A DNA stretch of 64,000 nucleotides, taken from contig CAYGDY010000005.1 in assembly GCA_964348795.1 (NCBI GenBank), forward strand, positions 51,885-115,884, written 5' to 3'. The notes under the pieces were generated by a model. That model saw only the letters and a program-made list of their open reading frames with translations. It made no database searches and was not told where the DNA came from. Shown here piece after piece: positions 8,450 to 16,113 of the stretch. The position numbers and the translations under genes were made by a program. Positions within the stretch are counted from its first letter, which is position 1, and the number at the start of each line of letters is the position of its first letter. This stretch comes from JADLAT01 sp964348795 (GTDB taxonomy: Bacteria; Pseudomonadota; Alphaproteobacteria; Micavibrionales; Micavibrionaceae).

Positions 8450-8566
8450 ATGAAAATCGGAGAAATTGTTAAGATCCATATACCTGAAATTATTCGGTAT
8501 TGTGAAGAAGTTGATCCACAGGAGTTTATTCGTTTTAAAACTCCAAAACTCCGAGTCTCCGCTTGA
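8450..8566 (+). CDS. 38-residue mini-ORF, second copy
   Basis: Exact second copy of the mini-ORF, produced by the 185-base duplication. It again ends inside a family D repeat. Two identical short frames each with an upstream purine run make translation possible but not demonstrated. Confidence 0.4.
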   Translation: MKIGEIVKIHIPEIIRYCEEVDPQEFIRFKTPKLRVSA

Positions 8567-8609
8567 ATTTTTTGGGGTTTGTTTTAAGCGGAGTTTAGGA
8601 GATACGGAG
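8541..8609 (+). repeat. hairpin repeat family D, copy 3
   Basis: Third copy of the palindrome. Sequence identity to the other copies stops at its right edge, where the leader of the GxxExxY gene starts, eight bases before the ATG. GGAG of the right arm probably serves as its ribosome-binding site. Confidence 0.85.
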
Positions 8610-8617
8610 GTTTTTAT

Positions 8618-9049
8618 ATGGCACTTTTGAAACAGCATTCTGATTTTCCAGACTCTTTGAATGTTTTAACGGGCGAAGTGATGGATTGTTTTTATCAAGT
8701 TCATCAGGAGTTGGGTGCCGGTTATACTGAAAATATTTATGAGGAAGCCTGTTGTATTGAGTTTCAGAGGAAGGGGCTTTCTTTTGAAAAACAGAAATCT
8801 ATACCGATTTTTTATAAGGGAGAGGTACTGAATAACAATTTCAGACTAGACCTTGTTGTAGAAAATGAAATTTTGATTGAATTGAAAGCCGTAGAACATG
8901 TTTTACCTGTTCATCAGGCGCAAATATATTCTTATCTTAAGGCCACAAAATACCCGATTGGCTTTTTAGTGAATTTCAATGTGTCGTTGATTAAAGAGGG
9001 CGTAAGACGCTACGTGAATAAAACTCCGAAACTTCAAAACTCCGCTTGA
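8618..9049 (+). CDS. GxxExxY protein (PD-(D/E)XK-like family)
   Basis: Protein of 143 residues with the naming motif Gly35-x-x-Glu38-x-x-Tyr41 in LGAGYTENIYEEA. A PD-(D/E)XK-like triad is plausible at Asp78 (FRLDLV), Glu88 and Lys90 (LIELKAV). Members of this family are widespread, often next to repeats, and their function is unknown; a nuclease activity is suggested by the fold only. The last eight residues (TPKLQNSA) and the TGA stop are encoded by a family D hairpin repeat. The ATG follows GGAGG closely. It sits with the repeat array inside what is normally a compact fab operon, suggesting a mobile or acquired unit. Confidence 0.85.
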   Translation: MALLKQHSDFPDSLNVLTGEVMDCFYQVHQELGAGYTENIYEEACCIEFQRKGLSFEKQKSIPIFYKGEVLNNNFRLDLVVENEILIELKAVEHVLPVHQAQIYSYLKATKYPIGFLVNFNVSLIKEGVRRYVNKTPKLQNSA

Positions 9050-9091
9050 GTTTTTAATATGGCATTAAAGCGGAGCTTGGGAGATACGGAG
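9022..9091 (+). repeat. hairpin repeat family D, copy 4
   Basis: About 70 bases, with the left arm CTCCGAAACTTCAAAACTCC and the right arm GCGGAGCTTGGGAGATACGG. It overlaps the 3' end of the GxxExxY gene and provides its stop codon. It diverges slightly from the three tandem copies. Confidence 0.8.
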
Positions 9092-9200
9092 GTTTTTTGC
9101 TCCCAGATCAAAAGAAGCGCCCTGTAGGCTCTATAAAATTTTTTATAATTGTTTTAGATATTGATGGATAAGAAAAAATGTTGGGTTGTGATATGAATTT

Positions 9201-9225
9201 CTCCGAATCTCCAAAACTCCGCTTA
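9201..9225 (+). repeat. half copy of hairpin repeat family D
   Basis: CTCCGAATCTCCAAAACTCC followed by GCTT matches only the left arm of the family D palindrome. It lies 22 bases before fabI and could pair with the right arm of the copy at 9022. Confidence 0.6.
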
Positions 9226-9246
9226 AAAAAATAAAGGTAAAATAAA

Positions 9247-10053
9247 ATGCAACTGATGAACAATAAAAAAGGGCTTATCATGGGGGTGGCGAATGACCAC
9301 TCCATCGCGTGGGGGATGGCGCAGGCGTTGCATGGCGCGGGGGCGGAGTTGGCCTTTACGTATCAGGGCGAGGCGTTCGGCAAGCGCGTGAAGCCGCTCG
9401 CCGCGTCTTTGGGCTCGGATTTTCTGATTGATTGTGATGTTACCTCGGAAGAGGATCTGGACAAGGTGTTTGCCGAAATCGAACAGCGTTGGGGCGTGCT
9501 GGATTTTGTGGTCCATGCCATTGCCTATTCGGACAAGAACGAGCTTCAGGGGCGGTATGTTGACACGACGCTGGCCAATTTCCTGCAGACCATGCATATT
9601 TCCTGTTATTCCTTTACTTCTGTCATGCGCCGCGCCCGTCCCTTGATGAAGCGGGGGGGCTCTGCGGTCACGCTGTCCTATTTCGGGGCGGAGAAGGTTA
9701 TGCCCAATTACAACGTGATGGGCGTGGCGAAGTCTGCGCTGGAGGCCTCTGTGCGGTATCTGGCGGCGGATCTGGGGCCCGAGGGTATCCGTGTGAATGC
9801 GATCAGTGCGGGACCGATGCGCACGCTTGCGGGGGCCGTCATTGGGGGCGCACGGAAAACATTCAAATATAACACGATCACCGCGCCTCTGCGCCGCTCG
9901 GTCGAGTTAGAGGAGCTGGGCGGGACGGGATTATACTTGCTCTCGGACATGTCATCCGCCGTGACGGGCGAAGTGCACTACGTGGATTGCGGGTATAATA
10001 TCATGGGCATGCCCGCCCATGACCAGCTCGATGAATTTGGTAAGGGCGGGTAA
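9247..10053 (+). CDS. fabI: enoyl-ACP reductase (NADH) FabI
   Basis: Short-chain dehydrogenase-type enzyme of 268 residues that performs the last reduction of the fatty acid elongation cycle. The FabI cofactor motif GVANDHSIAWGMA is at residues 13-25. The catalytic pair is Tyr155 in PNYNVMGVAK and Lys162. The substrate loop ISAGPMRTLA follows. The ATG at residue 4 is an alternative start. AAGG lies 10 bases upstream. It is probably the third member of a fabA-fabB-fabI set now split by accessory DNA, so it may need its own promoter. Confidence 0.95.
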   Translation: MQLMNNKKGLIMGVANDHSIAWGMAQALHGAGAELAFTYQGEAFGKRVKPLAASLGSDFLIDCDVTSEEDLDKVFAEIEQRWGVLDFVVHAIAYSDKNELQGRYVDTTLANFLQTMHISCYSFTSVMRRARPLMKRGGSAVTLSYFGAEKVMPNYNVMGVAKSALEASVRYLAADLGPEGIRVNAISAGPMRTLAGAVIGGARKTFKYNTITAPLRRSVELEELGGTGLYLLSDMSSAVTGEVHYVDCGYNIMGMPAHDQLDEFGKGG

Positions 10054-10068
10054 GAAGCGGCTCTTAGG

Positions 10069-10419
10069 CTAGGCGTAGAGCTCAGCCCCAGTAAATTCTT
10101 TTTTGCAACCCTTTGAACGCTCCAAAACAATGCGGGCGGCGTCATAGCTGTCTTCCAGCATCAGTTTAAATTTCTCGCTGTCTTGAGGGATGTTGAGGTT
10201 GTATTGATCGATTTGTCTTTTAAGGAAAAGGGCTGTCAGGGGGCCCTTTAAGGTGAGGTTCTCGACAGCATCATTCCATGTCTTTTGAAGGGAGTTTGAT
10301 TTCAAATTATTCATCTCTTCAATCGTAATATCGTCAAAAGATAAAATCAAATCTCTGGTCTCTGCGATGCAGAGTTCTTCTTTAATTGTTGATACAGGTT
10401 TTGTTGTTGCAAGAGACAT
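10069..10419 (-). CDS. hypothetical small protein
   Basis: Protein of 116 residues that I do not recognise. It is soluble and mostly helical in appearance, with several acidic clusters and a cysteine near the C-terminus (ERSKGCKKEF). It lies 12 bases downstream of another orphan gene on the same strand, and AAAGGAAAG precedes the ATG, so the two are probably co-transcribed. Composition is AT-richer than the housekeeping genes around it. It converges with fabI after 15 bases. Confidence 0.65.
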   Translation of the reverse strand: MSLATTKPVSTIKEELCIAETRDLILSFDDITIEEMNNLKSNSLQKTWNDAVENLTLKGPLTALFLKRQIDQYNLNIPQDSEKFKLMLEDSYDAARIVLERSKGCKKEFTGAELYA

Positions 10420-10431
10420 GTGTTCTTTCCT

Positions 10432-10803
10432 TTATAAAGAGGCGGTTTGAGGTTCAAAAACGGTGTTATCATGCGATAGGCCTTGCAAAGGCACAGAATG
10501 CGGCGCATGGGACACAACCACCCGCGCAGACTCAAACACAGCGCGAAGCATGGCGGTATGTTCGGTAGCATCCCGATAGCGTCCCTTCATCGCAATGGCA
10601 AGGGTCGATACAATATCGTTATGGGCGTTAAATTGCCCTCGGACACCAGAGCCTGTAGTCTGAATAGTGGAAATTTGCTCCAGTTTTTCTTCCGGTGTGC
10701 CCTTAAGTCTGCCTAAAAGGCTCTCCCTGCCGAGGGCGACAGCGTAGTGTTTTAAAATATCGTTGGAGTCTTCTAATACGATTGTACCGTCTTTAAAAGC
10801 CAT
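10432..10803 (-). CDS. hypothetical small protein
   Basis: Protein of 123 residues of unknown family with no signal peptide or membrane segment. It contains GSGVRGQFNAHNDIVSTLAIAMKGRYRDA near the middle (shown here as a region at about residues 52-80). AAGGAG is placed seven bases before the ATG, and a near-consensus promoter lies just upstream, so it is probably well expressed under some condition. It forms a likely two-gene operon with the 116-residue orphan downstream. Confidence 0.65.
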   Translation of the reverse strand: MAFKDGTIVLEDSNDILKHYAVALGRESLLGRLKGTPEEKLEQISTIQTTGSGVRGQFNAHNDIVSTLAIAMKGRYRDATEHTAMLRAVFESARVVVSHAPHSVPLQGLSHDNTVFEPQTASL

Positions 10804-10823
10804 TATAATCTCCTTTTTTGTGT

Positions 10824-10852
10824 TTTATAAACCACAAAAAACAATATGTCAA
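10824..10852 (-). promoter_or_regulatory. near-consensus sigma-70 promoter of the orphan pair
   Basis: On the minus strand TTGACA and TATAAA are separated by 17 bases, 20 bases before the start of the 123-residue orphan gene. The -35 sits in ATTGACATAT, a string shared with the promoter before the orphan gene at 12317. Confidence 0.65.
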
Positions 10853-10857
10853 TATTT

Positions 10858-11607
10858 TTAATGCACGCGAAACACGGCGTCTTTGATGACATCCGGTGTG
10901 TCGGAGAAAAATCCGTCTACGCCCCAACGCAGGAGGAACCGCGCGCGGTCTGGGTCATTGATGGTGTAGGCCAGAACAGGTTTTTCAAGATCGGCCAGCA
11001 TTTCAATCTGTTCCTGCGTGGCCGTGTTGCCGTTCACGTGATGGGTGGACACCTCGAGATATTCTGCCAGTTTTTGCCATTCGTCCGGCCATTCTTCGGG
11101 CAGGAGGAACCCGCGGTGCCAATCAGGGGCCATGTCGAGCGCGGTTTCAAGGCAGACGGCCTCGAAGGAGGAAATAATCAGGCGGGCGTGGTCATCCCAG
11201 ATGGTGGAAAGCAGATCGAGCACAACTTCCGCCGTTTCGCGCGCCCGCCCCGCGCAGGGCTTGATTTCAAGGTTCAGGCCCATATTGCGGTCGATCAAGA
11301 CTTCGAGCGCCTCCTCCAGCGTGGGGATGTGGATACCTGAAAACCCTTCGGAAAACCAGCTTCCCGCTTCGAGTTGTTTAAGGTCTTCGTATAATATCTC
11401 TGCCACGGGGCCGTAGCCGTTGGTTGTGCGGTCCAGCGTATCGTCGTGGAAGATAATGGGGACGTGATCCTTGGTGAGCTTCACGTCCAGCTCCACCCAT
11501 TCTACGCCCAGATCGGCGGCGGTGTGAATAGCCTCAAGCGTGTTTTCGGGCGCATAGCCCGCGGCCCCGCGATGGCCTATAATTTGTGGGATTTGCAGTG
11601 GTTTCAT
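10858..11607 (-). CDS. glycerophosphodiester phosphodiesterase
   Basis: Protein of 249 residues with the GDPD TIM-barrel signature: IGHRGAAGYAPENTLEAI near the start, then ELDVKLTKDHVPIIFHDDTLDR. These supply the catalytic histidines and the metal-binding glutamate and aspartate residues. It hydrolyses glycerophosphodiesters to glycerol 3-phosphate and an alcohol. There is no signal peptide, so it is cytoplasmic and UgpQ-like rather than periplasmic GlpQ. The start was taken at MKPLQIPQIIGHRG; upstream in-frame codons give a charged extension with no similarity to the family. Confidence 0.9.
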   Translation of the reverse strand: MKPLQIPQIIGHRGAAGYAPENTLEAIHTAADLGVEWVELDVKLTKDHVPIIFHDDTLDRTTNGYGPVAEILYEDLKQLEAGSWFSEGFSGIHIPTLEEALEVLIDRNMGLNLEIKPCAGRARETAEVVLDLLSTIWDDHARLIISSFEAVCLETALDMAPDWHRGFLLPEEWPDEWQKLAEYLEVSTHHVNGNTATQEQIEMLADLEKPVLAYTINDPDRARFLLRWGVDGFFSDTPDVIKDAVFRVH

Positions 11608-11782
11608 GGTACCAATTCGTTTTCTTTGTGTGAGGGCGTTGCCCATCGGTTTCGCCGTGCTCATGTACGAAAAGGTACATGCCGCGCGTCTCGCCTCCGG
11701 ACGCCTGCTCACACTTTGAAACCAAAATGGTACAAGATGTGCTTTTATACGGAACCGTGCAGAAGGTAAAGGGTATAAAAAT

Positions 11783-11876
11783 CGTCATTGCGAGGAGGCT
11801 TTAGCTGACGAAGCAATCCAGACAAGTAAAACAAAAACTGGATTGCCGCGCGCCCTAATGGTCGCTCGCAATGACG
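11783..11876. repeat. palindromic repeat family A, copy 1
   Basis: About 94 bases running from CGTCATTGCGAGG to CTCGCAATGACG, with inner arms GCAATCCAG and CTGGATTGC. Family A repeats of this type occur at 31392 and 51991 in this window. It lies between the phosphodiesterase and an orphan gene. Outer and inner complementary arms would form a long hairpin. Confidence 0.85.
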
Positions 11877-11897
11877 GAAATCTGAAACATTCTTAGC

Positions 11898-12317
11898 TTA
11901 ATCGTTCCCGAAAGCATCGCTGTTTTCAAGGAGTGTAATAGCCGCTTGATTTTTGAAGGCGGCCTGATTTTTATTTTCTATCGCGGCGGCACTTTTATAG
12001 ACCTTGTCCAGTAAAAAATCGAGATCCTCATCTTTAAACTCCATATGGACAGTATTCAATGTTCGTTTGAGCTGTATTTTTATTGTATTGGCCAAAAAGG
12101 TTCTGCCATGTTTTTGCGCGGTTTCATTCAATTCTTCTGTGAGGGAAGACGGGGTAGTTCTGAGAGCTTCTAGGGCTACTTTTTTGCTTTGATGGAGATC
12201 CTCTAAAAGGCCTAATGTGAATTCTGCGGTGTTTGCAATGGCATAGCGCAGGTAGTGTGTCGCAGAGGATTCTGTTGTATTATAGTCTCCAATAATGGCA
12301 TTGAGTGTTGGTTTCAT
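11898..12317 (-). CDS. hypothetical small protein
   Basis: Protein of 139 residues that I do not recognise. It appears helical and rich in Asn, Thr and Ala, with no signal peptide, membrane helix or cysteine. AAGGAGAGAG precedes the ATG. Its promoter shares the ATTGACATAT string with that of the 10803 orphan, and its composition is similarly AT-rich, so these orphan genes may have been acquired or may be regulated together. No similarity to the other orphans is obvious by eye. Confidence 0.65.
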   Translation of the reverse strand: MKPTLNAIIGDYNTTESSATHYLRYAIANTAEFTLGLLEDLHQSKKVALEALRTTPSSLTEELNETAQKHGRTFLANTIKIQLKRTLNTVHMEFKDEDLDFLLDKVYKSAAAIENKNQAAFKNQAAITLLENSDAFGND

Positions 12318-12341
12318 GGTTCTCTCTCCTTGTTTTTCGCG

Positions 12342-12370
12342 TTCTTAGCAGAGATGTTTTTATATGTCAA
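12342..12370 (-). promoter_or_regulatory. putative promoter of the 139-residue orphan
   Basis: On the minus strand TTGACA and TAAGAA are 17 bases apart, about 25 bases before the ATG. The -35 lies in the same ATTGACATAT string as the promoter at 10824-10852. Confidence 0.5.
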
Positions 12371-12375
12371 TAATT

Positions 12376-13143
12376 TTATGGAATTATAGATTTATAGAGC
12401 AGGTAGGCCCCTGAGAGGATCGTCACGGCTTCGAACCCGCGTTTGATCCAGAGATTGCCCTTGAGCGCGCCCATATGCGCCCCCGCATACCCGCCCGCGA
12501 AGGAGCCGAGGAGGAGCGTGGGAACCCACGCCCAATAGACCGGATGGCCGAGCAGGGAGACGGCCATCGCGCCCGTGAGGTTCCAGAAAATCCCCACCAG
12601 TGTCATGGTGTACATGACCGCGCTTTTGTAATCGACCCCGAACCACAGGATCAGCCAGACGGTGACGAACAGGCCGCTCCCCGAAGACAGGGAGCCGTTA
12701 AACACCCCGATCAGAAACAGGACGAAACCGCCGAGGACAAAGCCTTTCAGATCACGGTTTTTTGGTGCGGAAGCTTGCCCGAGCGATTTTTTGAAAATGG
12801 AATAGACCCCCAGTGCAATGGTCAGAAGACCCAAAGACAGGCCTGCGATGCGGTCGGGGATGTTCACAATGATCCCTGCGCCGACAATGGTGCCGAGCAC
12901 ACCACAGAGCATGACGATCAACGCAAAATGCCAGTCAATCGGGGCCTTGTGTTTGACATGGCGATAGGTGGAGCCAAGCCCCAGAGCCACGGTTGCGATT
13001 TTATGGGTGGCCAGCGCCGTGGCAAAGGGCAGGCCGAGAAACAAAAGCGCTGGAAACTGCACCAGCCCCGAACCACCCCCCGCAAAGGCCGACATCGTGT
13101 TAGCGATGAAGGAGATGAGGAGGAGGGCGGCGTGCTCGGTCAT
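12376..13143 (-). CDS. TauE/SafE family anion permease
   Basis: Integral membrane protein of 255 residues with about eight hydrophobic segments. The N-terminal half has the family pattern NTMSAFAGGGSGLVQFPALL and ALATHKIATVALG; the second half repeats it in NGSLSSGSGLF. TauE/SafE proteins export or import small sulfur-containing anions such as sulfite or sulfoacetate. The substrate cannot be set here, as no sulfonate genes lie nearby. AGGAAAAC precedes the ATG. Confidence 0.88.
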   Translation of the reverse strand: MTEHAALLLISFIANTMSAFAGGGSGLVQFPALLFLGLPFATALATHKIATVALGLGSTYRHVKHKAPIDWHFALIVMLCGVLGTIVGAGIIVNIPDRIAGLSLGLLTIALGVYSIFKKSLGQASAPKNRDLKGFVLGGFVLFLIGVFNGSLSSGSGLFVTVWLILWFGVDYKSAVMYTMTLVGIFWNLTGAMAVSLLGHPVYWAWVPTLLLGSFAGGYAGAHMGALKGNLWIKRGFEAVTILSGAYLLYKSIIP

Positions 13144-13160
13144 GGTGTTTTCCTGTTTCT

Positions 13161-13243
13161 GTCATTCTGAGCGGAGCGAAGGATCTCTTTCGGGATTCTT
13201 CGCCTTTGGCTCAGAATGACAAAGGAAGGGGGCTCAGAATGAC
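13161..13243. repeat. palindromic repeat family B, copy 1
   Basis: GTCATTCTGAGCGGAGCGAA runs into GGATCTC and is closed by GGCTCAGAATGAC at 13208-13220; an extra GGCTCAGAATGAC arm follows at 13231-13243. It fills the gap between the permease and pnp and could act as a terminator for pnp. Confidence 0.85.
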
Positions 13244-13256
13244 ATGAGAGAGTGCG

Positions 13257-15395
13257 TTACCCCTTCGCCTCTTTCTTTTTATCCTCGGTTTCGATGATCG
13301 CGCCAGTTTCCTGGTCTACGCGCTTCATGGAGAGTTTGATCTTGCCGCGGTCATCCACGCCGAGCAGGAGGACTTTCACCATCTGGCCCTCTTGTACCAC
13401 ATCCGATGTCTGCGCGACGCGGTAGTCGGCGAGTTCAGAGATATGCACCAGACCGTCCTTTGCGCCCATAAAGTTTACAAACGCGCCGAAATCAACGCAT
13501 TTTACGACTTTGCCTTCATAGACCTTGCCTGTTTCCGGCTCATCCGTAATGTCACGGATCATTTTAACCGCCGCCTCGATCGCTTCCGAGTTGCTGGCCG
13601 CGACTTTGATCGTGCCGTCATCTTCGATGTCGATTTTGGTGTTGGTGGCTTCGATAATGCCGCGAATGACTTTCCCGCCCGTGCCGATGACTTCGCGGAT
13701 TTTATCCGTGGGGACTGTCAAGGTCACGATTTGCGGCGCATTGGCGTTGAGTTCGGCGCGGGCCTCTGTCAAGGCTTTGGCCATTTCACCCAGAATGTGC
13801 AAACGGCCGTCTTTGGCTTGCGCCAAGGCAATCGTCATGATTTCATCCGTGATGGATGTGATTTTAATGTCCATCTGGAGCGCGGTGATCCCGTTTTCCG
13901 TTCCAGCCACTTTGAAATCCATATCGCCGAGATGATCTTCATCACCCAGAATATCAGTGAGAACGGCAAAATCTTTCCCTTCCTTGATCAGGCCCATGGC
14001 AATGCCCGCTACCGGACTTTGCAAGGGAACCCCCGCATCCATCAGCGCCAAAGACGTACCGCAGACGGTTGCCATAGAGGAGGAACCGTTGGATTCTGTG
14101 ATTTCAGAGACGACCCGCATCGTGTAAGGGAAGGCCTCAACTGAAGGTAAAAGCGGGCGAATAGCGCGCCATGCCAGTTTACCATGACCGATTTCGCGTC
14201 TGCCTGGCGGGCCCATGCGTCCGGCTTCGCCGACCGAATAGGGCGGGAAGTTGTAATGCAGAAGGAAACGCTCCTTGTATTCGCCTTCCAGCGCATCAAT
14301 AATTTGCTCATCCTGTCCGGTGCCGAGCGTGGCGACCACGAGGGCTTGTGTCTCTCCGCGTGTAAACAGAGCGGAGCCGTGTGTGCGAGGCAAAATCCCT
14401 GCTTCGGCCACAATCGGGCGCACCGTTTTGGTATCGCGTGCGTCAATCCGCTTACCGGTTTTCAGGATCTGCCCCCGCACGACATCGGCCTCGACCGACT
14501 TGAACTTGGCTTTGATGGTGTTTTCATCCAGACCATTTTCAGTATCGAGGAATGCGGCTGTGGCGGCTTTACGGACATCATCCACGGCAGACTGGCGTTG
14601 CAGTTTGTTGGTAATGGCGTAAGCCTTCTCCACATCCTTGCTGTATTGGGACTTGATGGCGGCTTCGAGTTTTTTGAGAGGCTCCGGTGTTTCCGGTACA
14701 TCCCAAGGCTCTTTCGCGCACATTTCGGCCAGCGCGATAATCCCGTCAATCACGGGTTGAAAGGCTTTGAACCCTGTTCGGACAGCACCCAGCATGATGT
14801 CTTCGCTCAGCTCGGAGGCTTCGGATTCTACCATCAAAACGCCTTCTTGTGTTCCGGCTACGACCAGATCCAGATCCATGTCATCAATTTCGTTCATCGC
14901 GGGGTTGATGAGGTATTGACCGTTTTTATAGGCCACGCGCGCGCCGCCAATGGGCCCCATGAAGGGAATACCTGAGAGGGTGAGTGCGGCGGAACAGCCG
15001 ATCATCGCAATGATATCCGGATCATTTTCCAGATCGTGTGACACCACCGTTGCGACAATCTGGACCTCGTTCAGGAAGGTTTTGGGAAACAGCGGGCGAA
15101 TGGGGCGGTCAATCAGGCGGGAGGTGAGTGTTTCCTTCTCGCTGGGGCGCGCTTCCCGTTTGAAGAAGCCGCCCGGGATTTTTCCGGCGGCGTAGGTTTT
15201 TTCCTGATAATGTACGGAAAGCGGGAAGAAATCTTGGCCCTGCTTGATGGATTTCGATCCGGTCACACAGCACAAGACGCTGGTTTCGCCTATGGTGGCG
15301 AGCACGGCGCCATCGGCCTGACGGGCAATTTTTCCTGTTTCCAGAACGAGTGTTTTTCCTGCAAAATCAATTTCTTTGCGGTAAATTTTAAACAT
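13257..15395 (-). CDS. pnp: polynucleotide phosphorylase
   Basis: 3'-to-5' exoribonuclease and component of RNA-degrading complexes; 712 residues, the usual length. Visible domains in order are the first RNase PH fold with FFKREARPSEKETLTSRL, a linker helical domain, the second RNase PH fold with SMATVCGTSLALMDAG, a KH domain with IREVIGTGGKVIRGI and a C-terminal S1 domain with GAFVNFMGAKDGLVHISEL. The start was chosen at MFKIYRKEIDF, preceded by AAAGGAAA. In most proteobacteria pnp directly follows rpsO; here three plus-strand genes separate them, so pnp needs its own promoter. Confidence 0.97.
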   Translation of the reverse strand: MFKIYRKEIDFAGKTLVLETGKIARQADGAVLATIGETSVLCCVTGSKSIKQGQDFFPLSVHYQEKTYAAGKIPGGFFKREARPSEKETLTSRLIDRPIRPLFPKTFLNEVQIVATVVSHDLENDPDIIAMIGCSAALTLSGIPFMGPIGGARVAYKNGQYLINPAMNEIDDMDLDLVVAGTQEGVLMVESEASELSEDIMLGAVRTGFKAFQPVIDGIIALAEMCAKEPWDVPETPEPLKKLEAAIKSQYSKDVEKAYAITNKLQRQSAVDDVRKAATAAFLDTENGLDENTIKAKFKSVEADVVRGQILKTGKRIDARDTKTVRPIVAEAGILPRTHGSALFTRGETQALVVATLGTGQDEQIIDALEGEYKERFLLHYNFPPYSVGEAGRMGPPGRREIGHGKLAWRAIRPLLPSVEAFPYTMRVVSEITESNGSSSMATVCGTSLALMDAGVPLQSPVAGIAMGLIKEGKDFAVLTDILGDEDHLGDMDFKVAGTENGITALQMDIKITSITDEIMTIALAQAKDGRLHILGEMAKALTEARAELNANAPQIVTLTVPTDKIREVIGTGGKVIRGIIEATNTKIDIEDDGTIKVAASNSEAIEAAVKMIRDITDEPETGKVYEGKVVKCVDFGAFVNFMGAKDGLVHISELADYRVAQTSDVVQEGQMVKVLLLGVDDRGKIKLSMKRVDQETGAIIETEDKKKEAKG

Positions 15396-15597
15396 AGTGA
15401 TATTTTCCTTTGTGTATATGGTTTTGCGCCACCCTTTCATGAAATATGAAAAGTGATGAGCGCGTATAGTTGATGTGAAAGGGGAAGCGCCAGTTTCGGC
15501 GGACAGTGAAAAGCAGGATCAAAACCCCCTGCGCTTGACAGTCGACCGGAAACGGGCAAAATGCCACCTTTCCAACTCTCGGGAAACATGGCACTCT

Positions 15598-15626
15598 TTG
15601 ACCGTAAAGTCAAAGAATCTTTTATT
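15598..15626 (+). promoter_or_regulatory. putative promoter with inverted repeat
   Basis: TTGACC and TTTATT are 17 bases apart and end 16 bases before the GTG start of the secreted protein gene. The -35 is inside an inverted repeat, CTTTGAC-N6-GTCAAAG (15597-15616), that could be an operator. Confidence 0.45.
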
Positions 15627-15642
15627 GGAACAGGAGCGGGGC

Positions 15643-16086
15643 GTGCGCACGAAAATTTTATGTCTCTTGGGGGTGTTGGTCTTGTTTGCGGGGACAGCCC
15701 ATGCGGGGGCGCAGGAAGACGTTACGGGCACATTGCAGAAATACCTGCAGGCATTGGAGGCGGGAGATGTCACAACGGTGCAGGGGATCTATACCCCAGA
15801 TACCGCACAGATGATGGCCAAACGCCCTGTGAGTAGCGGCATGATGGCCCATGAAGCCACAACCATCAAGGGATGTGGGCAAATGCTGGTGCTTGTAAAA
15901 AAATCCCGTGCTGTTGTGGCGTTTCCCCATGGTTCCAAACAATGCACACCCTACTTTTTGCGCTTGACGGACGGGGGATGGAATCTGGATTTTGCCACGA
16001 TGATGCATGTGATCCGGTTTGATGGCGGAAACAATTGGTGGATTGACCGGACGGTCAAAAATCCGTACGGTTTCGCATTTCAATAA
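15643..16086 (+). CDS. small secreted protein, unknown function
   Basis: Protein of 147 residues with a clear signal peptide (RTKILCLLGVLVLFAGTAHA, cleavage likely after AHA at residue 21). The mature part starts with a helix (LQKYLQALEAGDVTTVQGIY) and resembles a compact SnoaL/NTF2-like or DUF4440-like fold, though this is not certain. The GTG start is chosen because AGGAG lies six bases upstream and it places the signal peptide at the N-terminus. The mature protein has two cysteines, in KGCGQM and SKQCTPY, that may form a disulfide. It precedes gpmA by 27 bases and may share its transcript. Confidence 0.75.
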   Translation: MRTKILCLLGVLVLFAGTAHAGAQEDVTGTLQKYLQALEAGDVTTVQGIYTPDTAQMMAKRPVSSGMMAHEATTIKGCGQMLVLVKKSRAVVAFPHGSKQCTPYFLRLTDGGWNLDFATMMHVIRFDGGNNWWIDRTVKNPYGFAFQ

Positions 16087-16113
16087 TGAAAAATCTCATA
16101 GAGGGTGCCTTAC

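Larger units (their letters stand above)
8171..8609 (+). repeat. 185-base tandem duplication, two full units plus a partial third
   Basis: The sequence starting at 8171 recurs at 8356 and 8541, giving a period of exactly 185 bases. Units one and two look identical by eye; the third copy covers only the first 69 bases before diverging at 8610 into the GxxExxY gene leader. Each unit holds one hairpin repeat and one mini-ORF. The array fills most of the fabB to GxxExxY gap. Confidence 0.95.

Noticed and set aside
8171..8609. CRISPR array
   Set aside because: Units are 185 bases, contain a palindrome and an ORF, and have no short repeats with unique spacers.
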